From JBBQWT01 sp038210375 (GTDB taxonomy: Bacteria > Acidobacteriota > Terriglobia > Terriglobales > Acidobacteriaceae), in contig JBBQWT010000032.1 of NCBI GenBank assembly GCA_038210375.1, positions 1 to 33,509 on the forward strand: 33,509 nucleotides of DNA, in the 5' to 3' direction. Below are positions 7,769 through 14,421 of the stretch, in pieces. Under the pieces are notes generated by a model. That model made no database searches. It saw nothing but the letters and a program-made list of their open reading frames with translations, and had not been told where the DNA came from. The stretch's first letter is position 1, and each line of letters begins with the position of its first letter. The translations under genes were made by a program, and so were the position numbers.

Positions 7769-8941
7769 GTGGCCATTAAACAAATTGCAGTCTGGATCCT
7801 GTTGTTAATGAGCGCGGCAGGTTTATGCGCGGGGTGTGGTGAAACCTTCCGTCCGGTGGTCAATCCGGTGGCCAGCGCGCCTCCCGATCCGCAGACGGCC
7901 GCCCATGCCAACGTACTGTCGCAGGCGGCCGATGGCGTCTCTCCGGGTTCGGTAACCCAGATCAACGTTTCCGGAGATACCGTCACCTCGCAGCAGACCC
8001 TGGGCGTCAATCCGGTTTACGCCACCACGTCCAATAACGCATTTGCCGTGTTTACCGCCAATAAGGGCAGCGACAACATTGGGGTGTACTCGGCGCAGGC
8101 CGCAGCTTCTTTCGCGTCCTCTACGATCACCTTGCCCGTCGGATCGGCCCCGGTATTTTTGAAGGCTACCACCACCAATCTCTATGTGGCGGAATCCGGC
8201 ACCAACACCGTCGGCGTAGTTGAGCTGAACACCGATGTTCGTAAGACCGGCATTCCGGTGGGAATCAACCCGGTGGCGCTGGCCATTACCCCGGCGGGTG
8301 ACAAAGTCTATTCGATTAATAAAGGAGACGGCACCGTGAGCGTGATCGGGGCCGTGGATAACGTTGTTTCCGGGACCATCACCGTGGGCAAGCAGCCGGC
8401 CTGGGCAGCCCTCAATTTTCTAGGGACCCTGCTTTACGTGGTCAACTCTGGAGAAAATACGGTCTCAGTCATCGACACCGTCAAAGATCGGGTGGTGACC
8501 ACCATCACCGTGGGTACCGCACCCAACTTCGTGATCTTCGATCCCAAGCTCAATCGCGTGTATGTAACGAACCCCGGAGACAACACCCTGAGCATCATCA
8601 ACGGAGACGTGAATTCGCCGGCCTTTAACAGCGTTACCAGCGTGGCGGTGGGGATTAACCCGGTATCAGTGACCGCCCTGGCTGACGGCACGCGCGCCTA
8701 CGTCGCCAATTCCGGTTCCAACAACGTTTCTGTGATCTCCACCGCCGGCAACACCGTGCTGCGCACTCTTACTGTGGGCACGACGCCGGTTTCCATCGCT
8801 TCCTCGAACGACAGCAGTAAAGTGTTCGTGGCCAACAAAGGGTCGGGAAACATTTCCATCATTCGCACCGCCGACGATTCGGTATTGCCGCCCCGGCCCG
8901 CGGGCTCTGCCAACCCGGTATTCGTTTTTCTGAGTTTATAG
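7769..8941 (+). CDS. YVTN-family beta-propeller lipoprotein
   Basis: This 390-residue protein starts with a signal peptide (residues 1-22: KQ, then a hydrophobic run) and a lipobox-like CAGC with Cys23 as the likely lipidated residue; a Cys at -3 is unusual. After a Pro/Ala-rich linker (about 25-50) it consists of repeats of about 42 residues with the pattern VYVTN/VANxGxxNVSVI...TVxVGxxP, seen in at least six copies. This builds a YVTN or YncE-like seven-bladed beta-propeller. Such proteins are exported and are thought to bind ligands or partners; no enzyme residues can be assigned. GTG is the start, with GGAG 4 nt upstream. It is divergent from the OPT transporter and ends 106 bp before the next gene. 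Confidence 0.9.
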   Translation: MAIKQIAVWILLLMSAAGLCAGCGETFRPVVNPVASAPPDPQTAAHANVLSQAADGVSPGSVTQINVSGDTVTSQQTLGVNPVYATTSNNAFAVFTANKGSDNIGVYSAQAAASFASSTITLPVGSAPVFLKATTTNLYVAESGTNTVGVVELNTDVRKTGIPVGINPVALAITPAGDKVYSINKGDGTVSVIGAVDNVVSGTITVGKQPAWAALNFLGTLLYVVNSGENTVSVIDTVKDRVVTTITVGTAPNFVIFDPKLNRVYVTNPGDNTLSIINGDVNSPAFNSVTSVAVGINPVSVTALADGTRAYVANSGSNNVSVISTAGNTVLRTLTVGTTPVSIASSNDSSKVFVANKGSGNISIIRTADDSVLPPRPAGSANPVFVFLSL

Positions 8942-9015
8942 AGTCGATCCGCCGGCATTCTCCCCACCGGCAAGACCGGCAGCGCCGCAAGACGCCGCCG
9001 GCATACGGTACGCGA

Positions 9016-9021
9016 TACAAT
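9016..9021 (+). promoter_or_regulatory. candidate -10 element for the 500-residue unknown gene
   Basis: TACAAT followed by A lies 26 nt before the GTG start. The -35 position holds only GC-rich sequence, so the call rests on the hexamer and its spacing to the gene. Confidence 0.35.
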
Positions 9022-9047
9022 ACGTCGAAGACGCAAGGGGAGTATCC

Positions 9048-10550
9048 GTGGCCACAAACATGTTGCTGCCGGAAATTGCCAGGCAATGGCGAACGGCGCG
9101 CCGGCTCTATCCCGTTTATGTCGGGCTGCGCGAAATGTTTCACATCGACGTGCCACCCTGCCCAGACTTAGAACAATCAGTTGACCGATCCGAGCCGGGT
9201 GCGGTTACCCGGGTATGGGAATGGTTCGATGACATGGACCACCGCGTCCAGGTCCACCAGTTGCGCCAGCTTTTGCAAGGGACCACCCTGGCCACGCCGG
9301 AAAACATCAGCGCCCTGATTCGCCGCCACCTCGACAAGCCCAGAAAAAACAGCGCGGATCGCGACAAGATTGATTTTCTACTGGTGCAGTACTTCGCGCA
9401 TCGCGCCCCGCCCGACGTCAAAGAAGAAGACGTCACCATCGAGCACGTGGTCGAAACCCTGCTGCCCATCCTGGGAGATGTACCACTGACCATGCCCACC
9501 TGGGCGCCCCAGCTCGACAAGGCCCTCGACGGATTGACCAAGTGCCAGACGCTACCCGACCTGCTGCAGCGCGGAATTCTTGAAGAAGCGCGCTGGCTCA
9601 AGGAAGGGGTGGGCACGTCCTATTTCCAACCTATTGCCTTGGTCTTATTTACCCGCTTCAACTATCGCGTGCGCCTTGTATTTTTTCGACTGATGCATGG
9701 CGACCTGCACGCAATTCGGCTGGGACTTACGGAACTGCAGAAAAGAAGGTTCGTCACCATCGATTGCCGGCAGGCGAATTTGTCGGAAGAAGAGCCTATC
9801 GCCAACCTGCTGGAAATCTGCACCGAGTGGAAGACGCCCTTCCGCGCCGCCTATTCCGCGGGACAGAATTTCCGCCAGATACTCGCCATCCGCGCCGCCG
9901 TCGATCGCGCGTTGGCCCAGAATCCGTCGACTCTGCGCCCGTTTTACCGGCCGGACGTTGCGCCGCTTCCTCTGGCCGGCGCCGCTGCTTCAGCCGAAGC
10001 TAAAGCAGTGGTGGAGCGCGAGCTGATCTCGGGAACGCTGGCCGCTGTTTCGTGGACCAGCCTTGAGGATTGCGTGCGCGACATCACCGAACAGCTTGCC
10101 GGGCGGCCGCGCAGCGGAAACGAAATCAATCTGCCCTTTGCCGTGGTGAACCTTCCCGCCGGCGAATCGCTGGCCCTGTCGTCCTGGGAGACCCAGTCTT
10201 TTTCCAATGGTCATAACAAGGGGGCCGAGTTGGTGAAGCGCGCTGTCGCGGCCGTGGCCTACATAAAAGACACCGCCGCCCGCCGAGACCACGGGCAGGA
10301 AATTGATATGGCCGCTGCGGCGCTCATGGCCGAAGCCGAGCTGGCCGCCATCGAATCAGGCCTGGCAGAAGCAAAGTCGGCGAAGATCATCGATGATGTA
10401 GTCAGCCTGGCCGCCACCGGCCGCCGTCTGCGTGATCGGTGTAAGGCCGCGGTTCCCACGGCTGCCAATGTCCCGGCCGCTCCGCGCGCTAAACGCTTTC
10501 GTCGCCGCGGGAAAAACCAGCCGCCTGCAGAGAGCCCCTCGCAAGGGTAA
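9048..10550 (+). CDS. conserved-looking hypothetical protein, 500 residues, unknown function
   Basis: I do not recognise a family. The 500-residue protein has no signal peptide and no clear membrane helix, so it is probably cytoplasmic. It looks mostly alpha-helical. The first 30 residues contain several Arg and aromatic residues (RQWRTARRLYPVYVGLREMF). Residues about 145-300 are mixed helix with a hydrophobic core, including FTRFNYRVRLVFFRLMHGDL. Residues 400-470 are Ala/Glu-rich helix, and the tail (about 478-500) is basic and Pro-rich (RAKRFRRRGKNQPP), suggesting nucleic-acid or membrane-surface contact. GTG is the start, with AAGGGGAG about 5 nt upstream. Codon use resembles the neighbours. 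It follows the YVTN gene on the same strand but with its own possible promoter, and the repeat-bearing gap follows it. Confidence is high that it is a gene and low on any role. Confidence 0.85.
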   Translation: MATNMLLPEIARQWRTARRLYPVYVGLREMFHIDVPPCPDLEQSVDRSEPGAVTRVWEWFDDMDHRVQVHQLRQLLQGTTLATPENISALIRRHLDKPRKNSADRDKIDFLLVQYFAHRAPPDVKEEDVTIEHVVETLLPILGDVPLTMPTWAPQLDKALDGLTKCQTLPDLLQRGILEEARWLKEGVGTSYFQPIALVLFTRFNYRVRLVFFRLMHGDLHAIRLGLTELQKRRFVTIDCRQANLSEEEPIANLLEICTEWKTPFRAAYSAGQNFRQILAIRAAVDRALAQNPSTLRPFYRPDVAPLPLAGAAASAEAKAVVERELISGTLAAVSWTSLEDCVRDITEQLAGRPRSGNEINLPFAVVNLPAGESLALSSWETQSFSNGHNKGAELVKRAVAAVAYIKDTAARRDHGQEIDMAAAALMAEAELAAIESGLAEAKSAKIIDDVVSLAATGRRLRDRCKAAVPTAANVPAAPRAKRFRRRGKNQPPAESPSQG

Positions 10551-10579
10551 GAATTGCTGGAATCCAGACCCTTCCCATC

Positions 10580-10807
10580 TGTCATCCTGACGATCCCCGT
10601 CCTTATCGGGGAGAGGAAGGACCCCTACAGTTCGACAAATATTTCCTCCGGTGTTCTTCGGGCTTCCGGTTCGAATCAGGGGCCGCGCTCGACCGCATCG
10701 TGCGCTGGTCAGTATTCGGCGGAGATGAACCCGTCGGGTTAGCTGCGAATGTGCAGAGGGTAGGGGTTCCCTCAGCCCGGACAAATCCGGGGGTCGTCAG
10801 AATGACA
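10580..10807. repeat. inverted pair of palindromic repeats (BIME/MITE-like)
   Basis: Arm 1 (10580-10628) reads TGTCATCCTGACGATCCCC onward to GGACCCCTAC. Arm 2 (10760-10807), read on the minus strand, begins TGTCATTCTGACGACCCCC and ends GAACCCCTAC. Each arm also has its own hairpin: CCCCG/CGGGG in arm 1 and CCCGG/CCGGG in arm 2. The arms flank about 130 bp with no convincing gene. The arrangement resembles paired REP elements or a small non-autonomous element. No transposase is present nearby. The hairpins could also end transcription from the gene stopping at 10550. The whole gap 10551-10905 holds this pair and the short repeat at 10841-10859. Confidence 0.6.
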
Positions 10808-10840
10808 TCCGGTGGGGGGCTGCATGGAGCGGTTTCGCCT

Positions 10841-10859
10841 AAAACCTAAGCGCTAATTC
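10841..10859 (+). repeat. short dispersed repeat AAAACCTAAGCGCTAATTC
   Basis: This 19-nt block matches 26973-26991 with three A/G differences and contains the palindrome AGCGCT. In both places it follows a TGTCATCCTG-type repeat. Confidence 0.5.
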
Positions 10860-10905
10860 CATGTTTGTCATGGCTACGAGAAATATTTCGTGGCCGGTTG
10901 TCCAT

Positions 10906-12891
10906 TCAACCGAAAAAGAATTCCTTAGTGCGCAATTCCCGCACCCGATCGCGCAGCTTGGCCGCCTTCTCGAATTCAAAACGCTTGGCCGCCTCGCGCA
11001 TATCCGATTCCAATTGACCCACGTGAATATCCAGTTCCGCCTGTGACTTGAAGTCGGGCACATCATCCGACTCGGTGAAGTCCACGTAATCGGCGCCGAT
11101 GATGCCCGCCAGCGTCATGTCCAGCGGACGAATAATGCTCTCCGGAGTAATCCCATTCTCCTCGTTGTAAGCTCGCTGTATGGCGCGCCGGCGGTCGGTT
11201 TCCTCGATCGCCCTTCGCATGGAATCGGTCATCACGTCGGCATAAAGCAGCGCCCGGCCGTTCAGGTTGCGCGCGCAACGCCCCATGGTCTGGATCAGCG
11301 AGCCCGCCGATCGCAGAAACCCTTCTTTATCGGCATCGAGAATCGCCACCAGCGAAACCTCGGGCAGGTCGAGCCCCTCGCGCAGCAGGTTGATGCCGAT
11401 GAGCACGTCAAACTCGCCCTTGCGCAAGTCGCGCAATATCTTGATGCGTTCCAGGGTCTCGATTTCAGAATGCATGTAGCGGCAGCGCACTCCCACCTCG
11501 GTGTAGTACTCCGCCAGGTCCTCGGCCATGCGCTTGGTCAGGGTGGTCACCAGCACCCGTTCCCGCGCCTCGGTGCGCAGCCGGATCTCGTGCAGCAGGT
11601 CATCGATCTGGCCCTTCACCGGCCGAATCTCCACCTCGGGATCGATCAGGCCGGTGGGACGAATGATCTGCTCCACCACTACTCCCGCCGAGCGCGTCAG
11701 CTCGTAGGGGCCCGGCGTCGCCGAAACGTAAATTATCTGGTTCATGCGGTTCTCGAACTCTTCAAACGTCAGGGGGCGGTTATCCAGCGCCGACGGCAGC
11801 CGGAATCCGTATTCGATCAAGTTCTGCTTGCGCGAGCGGTCGCCATGCCACATGGCATGCAGCTGCGGAATCGTCTGGTGCGATTCATCCACAAACATCA
11901 TAAAATCGCGCGGCACATAATCCAGCAGCGTGGGCGGGGCCTCCCCCGGCATACGGCCGGAAAAGTGCCGGGAATAATTTTCGATGCCGTGGCAATATCC
12001 GACTGACTTGATCATCTCCAGGTCGAACCGCGTGCGCTGGTGCACGCGCTGCGATTCCACCAGGTGGCCCTGTTTTTCCAGCTCCACCTCCCACCACGCC
12101 AGTTCCTCGAGAATGCTCTTGACCGCCTTGCTCTTCGTCTCAGGCGCCATGACGTAATGGGTCTTGGGATACACCGCCAGCCGCGCATATTTCTGCTTCA
12201 CCGTGCCGAACAGAGGATCGATTTGGGAAAGCGATTCGATCTCATCGCCAAACATTTCCACGCGGTACGCCATGTCGTCGTAGGAAGGGAAGATCTCGAC
12301 GACGTCTCCGCGGGCGCGAAATGTGCCCCTGCGAAAATCATTGTCATTGCGGGTATAAAGGATCTCGACCAGGCGGCGCAGCACGTCGTCCCGCTTGATT
12401 TTCTGGCCCTTCTCCAGAAACATCATCATGCCGTAATAGGCTTCCGGAGACCCCAGCCCGTAAATGCAGCTTACCGACGCCACGATGATGCAGTCGCGCC
12501 GCTCGAACAGCGATTTGGTGGCAGAGAGCCGCAGTTTTTCCAGCTCTTCGTTCACCGTCGCTTCCTTTTCGATATAAACGTCGCCCGCGGGAATGTAGGC
12601 CTCGGGCTGGTAGTAGTCGTAATAGGAAACGAAATACTCCACCGCATTGTGGGGAAAGAAAGTCTTGAACTCGTGATAAAGCTGGGCGGCAAGTGTCTTG
12701 TTGTGCGCCAGCACCACCGCCGGCCGGTTACTCTGCTCAATCAGTTTGGCGACGGTATAAGTCTTGCCCGACCCGGTGACCCCCAGCAACACCTGGTGCT
12801 TCTCGCCATCAAAAATTCCGCGAGCCAGCTCCGGGATGGCAGTAGCCTGGTCCCCGGCAGGTTTGTAATCGCTGACAAGTTTAAAGTCCAT
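10906..12891 (-). CDS. uvrB: excinuclease ABC subunit B
   Basis: This 661-residue protein is a full-length UvrB, the helicase-like damage-verification subunit of nucleotide excision repair that takes DNA from UvrA2 and recruits UvrC. The Walker A motif is GVTGSGKT at residues 37-44. The damage-wedging beta-hairpin region YYDYYQPEAYIPAGDVYIEK follows at about 90-110. The DESH box (FVDESHQ) lies near residue 335, the helicase motif VI is SLIQTMGRCARN, and a C-terminal UVR domain (about 620-655, FEFEKAAKLRDRVRELR) closes the protein. No good ribosome binding site precedes the ATG. A TAAGAT hexamer on the minus strand at 12923-12928 could be the -10 element. It follows the transglutaminase-like gene by 128 bp. 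Confidence 0.98.
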   Translation of the reverse strand: MDFKLVSDYKPAGDQATAIPELARGIFDGEKHQVLLGVTGSGKTYTVAKLIEQSNRPAVVLAHNKTLAAQLYHEFKTFFPHNAVEYFVSYYDYYQPEAYIPAGDVYIEKEATVNEELEKLRLSATKSLFERRDCIIVASVSCIYGLGSPEAYYGMMMFLEKGQKIKRDDVLRRLVEILYTRNDNDFRRGTFRARGDVVEIFPSYDDMAYRVEMFGDEIESLSQIDPLFGTVKQKYARLAVYPKTHYVMAPETKSKAVKSILEELAWWEVELEKQGHLVESQRVHQRTRFDLEMIKSVGYCHGIENYSRHFSGRMPGEAPPTLLDYVPRDFMMFVDESHQTIPQLHAMWHGDRSRKQNLIEYGFRLPSALDNRPLTFEEFENRMNQIIYVSATPGPYELTRSAGVVVEQIIRPTGLIDPEVEIRPVKGQIDDLLHEIRLRTEARERVLVTTLTKRMAEDLAEYYTEVGVRCRYMHSEIETLERIKILRDLRKGEFDVLIGINLLREGLDLPEVSLVAILDADKEGFLRSAGSLIQTMGRCARNLNGRALLYADVMTDSMRRAIEETDRRRAIQRAYNEENGITPESIIRPLDMTLAGIIGADYVDFTESDDVPDFKSQAELDIHVGQLESDMREAAKRFEFEKAAKLRDRVRELRTKEFFFG

Positions 12892-12940
12892 AGGTAGGAA
12901 TGTTGGAAGTGGGCTGTTTTGAATCTTAGTAGAAGTGGCC

Positions 12941-12996
12941 CGGCTTCAACGGGGCGAGGAAGAACCCCCTGCAGTTCAACCAATGTTTCTCCGATG
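12941..12996 (+). repeat. partial copy of the palindromic repeat family upstream of uvrB
   Basis: CCCGG...CGGGG, then GAGGAAGAACCCCCTGCAG and TTCAACCAATGTTTCTCCG, align with 10592-10650 (GAGGAAGGACCCCTACAG and TTCGACAAATATTTCCTCCG). The similarity extends beyond the hairpin, so both descend from one element. It lacks the TGTCATCCTG end. It sits in the 128-bp gap that must hold the uvrB promoter. Confidence 0.5.
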
Positions 12997-13019
12997 ATTG
13001 TTCACCAAGCCCAGAAAAA

Positions 13020-13631
13020 CTAATGGATCCGCCGACCGACCAACCCCGAATCCAAAGTCCGTTTATCCACCCGCACCAGACCGCGCTCCATGGCCGGAGT
13101 CAGCAGGCGGTAATGATGAACATCCACCAGATATTCGGCAATAAACCATATCTCTTTTTCCGAGGTCATCCAATCCCGGCGGTCAAAGCGCTTGAGGTTC
13201 ACCGGCCCGGAATACACGCGTAGCGTTCGCTCCCGCCGCAAATTGAAATAATCTTCGAAATAACTCATGGCCAGCTCGCGCAGCGACCGGTACACGGGCT
13301 CGCGATAACGGCATCCCGCGTAGTTTGACTTGGCCAGCGCGCCCCACGCGTTGCCCATCTTGAAGATGGCCAGCACGTGGTCGGTGTCATGGTGCGCGGA
13401 AAGGTCCATCAACAGCGGCGGAAAACCCAGCACCCGCAGCGCCGCCGCGGCAAACACCGCACCCTCGAAACAATGGGCGGTACGCTCGCGTAACACCAGC
13501 CGCGGCGACCAGGCGGTGTCCGCCAGGTGATACTCCAGATTTTCCAGAAATCGCTGGATGCCCGCGGGATTGCGCAGCGATTTCAACTTGCGCAGTTCTT
13601 TTGCGGTAAAACCAAATGTCGGATCGGTCAA
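13020..13631 (-). CDS. transglutaminase-like cysteine-protease-fold protein
   Basis: With the start chosen here the protein has 203 residues. The central part resembles the transglutaminase-like fold: Cys54 in RTAHCFEGA at the start of a helix, His85 in DTDHVLAIF on a strand, and a following strand GNAWGALAKSN where Asn103 may replace the usual Asp. A Cys-His-Asx triad fits a peptidase, amidase or cross-linking activity, but the substrate is unknown and family assignment is moderate. The frame is open further upstream, but TTG 13631 overlaps the HAD stop as TTGA and has GGAG 8 nt upstream inside the HAD gene, so coupled translation is likely. It lacks a signal peptide. It ends 128 bp before uvrB. 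Confidence 0.75.
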   Translation of the reverse strand: MTDPTFGFTAKELRKLKSLRNPAGIQRFLENLEYHLADTAWSPRLVLRERTAHCFEGAVFAAAALRVLGFPPLLMDLSAHHDTDHVLAIFKMGNAWGALAKSNYAGCRYREPVYRSLRELAMSYFEDYFNLRRERTLRVYSGPVNLKRFDRRDWMTSEKEIWFIAEYLVDVHHYRLLTPAMERGLVRVDKRTLDSGLVGRRIH

Positions 13632-14308
13632 GAGAAAATCTCCGCGATTTCCGCAGGTTCGTCCACCAGCACATCGGGAGGCGCCGCCGCGAAGGTGTGT
13701 GGCGCGAAGCCATACGCCACCCCGCAACTGTAGATGCCCGCATTGCGCGCGGTGATCACATCAATATCGGAATCACCCACCAACATGGTCTCCTCCGGCT
13801 TCATGCCCGCTTCGGCCAGTAACGCTTCCACCCCGGCGGGATCCGGCTTCTTGGTATGAAAGCTGTTCCCGCCATAGACCTGAAAAAAGAATGGCCCCAT
13901 GCCCAGCGCCTTTACGATGTCGCGCGACGGGTTAACCGGCTTGTTCGACAGCACCGCCATGGTTCTACCCGGAGTGGATTGGATGGCGGCCAGAGCCTCC
14001 ATGATTCCCGCATAGACATAAGTATTATCCAGCTTGTGCTCGCGGTAATACCGTATGAAAAATTCGAGCGCCGCCGTCACCACTGCGGGATCATCAGGAT
14101 CGCCCAATGCGCGGCGCACCAGCATGGGCGCGCCATCGCCGATGTAGCCGGCGATGACCTCGTTGGGCAGTTCCGCATGACCGCCATTGCGCAGCATCGC
14201 GTTAATGGAATTGGCCAGGTCAACGCGGGAATCCACCAGCGTCCCATCGAGGTCGAAAATCACCAATCTAATTGCGGGTCCCGGCACTGGGCGGTTGTAG
14301 ACGATCAT
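13628..14308 (-). CDS. HAD-family hydrolase, phosphoglycolate phosphatase-like
   Basis: This 226-residue protein (start at ATG 14308) has the HAD phosphatase motifs in order: nucleophile and acid Asp19 and Asp21 in FDLDGTLVDS, motif II Ser in AVLSNK (about 120), motif III Lys in KKPDP (about 155), and motif IV GDSDID (about 182). The helical cap inserted after motif I matches Gph-type (subfamily IA) enzymes, which remove phosphate from small metabolites; the exact substrate is unknown. A longer reading from 14413 would run across the divergent E1 promoter region and adds no conserved sequence, so I rejected it. The stop overlaps the start of the transglutaminase-like gene by 4 bp, so the two form an operon. 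Confidence 0.92.
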   Translation of the reverse strand: MIVYNRPVPGPAIRLVIFDLDGTLVDSRVDLANSINAMLRNGGHAELPNEVIAGYIGDGAPMLVRRALGDPDDPAVVTAALEFFIRYYREHKLDNTYVYAGIMEALAAIQSTPGRTMAVLSNKPVNPSRDIVKALGMGPFFFQVYGGNSFHTKKPDPAGVEALLAEAGMKPEETMLVGDSDIDVITARNAGIYSCGVAYGFAPHTFAAAPPDVLVDEPAEIAEIFS

Positions 14309-14383
14309 CGGGACGACAAGGGTCCCCGGGAGTGGCGCGGCAAAAACATGACTCCAGTATATCCGCCGCCGCGAGCCGACATT

Positions 14384-14389
14384 TACAAT
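14384..14389 (+). promoter_or_regulatory. candidate -10 element for the E1 fusion gene
   Basis: TACAAT followed by A lies 32 nt before the TTG start at 14422, within the 113-bp gap between divergent HAD and E1 genes. No convincing -35 is visible. Confidence 0.35.
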
Positions 14390-14421
14390 ACAGATTGCAG
14401 CGGCAAGGAGCACCGAATCGC

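Noticed and set aside
10665..10690. tRNA T-arm-like GGTTCGAATC
   Set aside because: The flanking bases do not pair into a T-stem, and no acceptor, D or anticodon arms can be built around it.
10554..10742. 62-residue plus-strand frame in the repeat gap
   Set aside because: It is translated repeat sequence; no ribosome binding site, low-complexity composition.
12040..12897. 285-residue frame antisense to uvrB
   Set aside because: uvrB is full length and unmistakable here; the antisense product is His/Arg-rich shadow sequence.
14309..14413. longer N-terminus for the HAD hydrolase
   Set aside because: The added residues precede the conserved FDLDGT strand by too far and cover the candidate E1 -10 element on the other strand.
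14272..14421. longer N-terminus for the E1 fusion
   Set aside because: It would overlap the divergent HAD gene and its promoter space, is unlike E1 proteins, and TTG 14422 has an AAGGAG site upstream.
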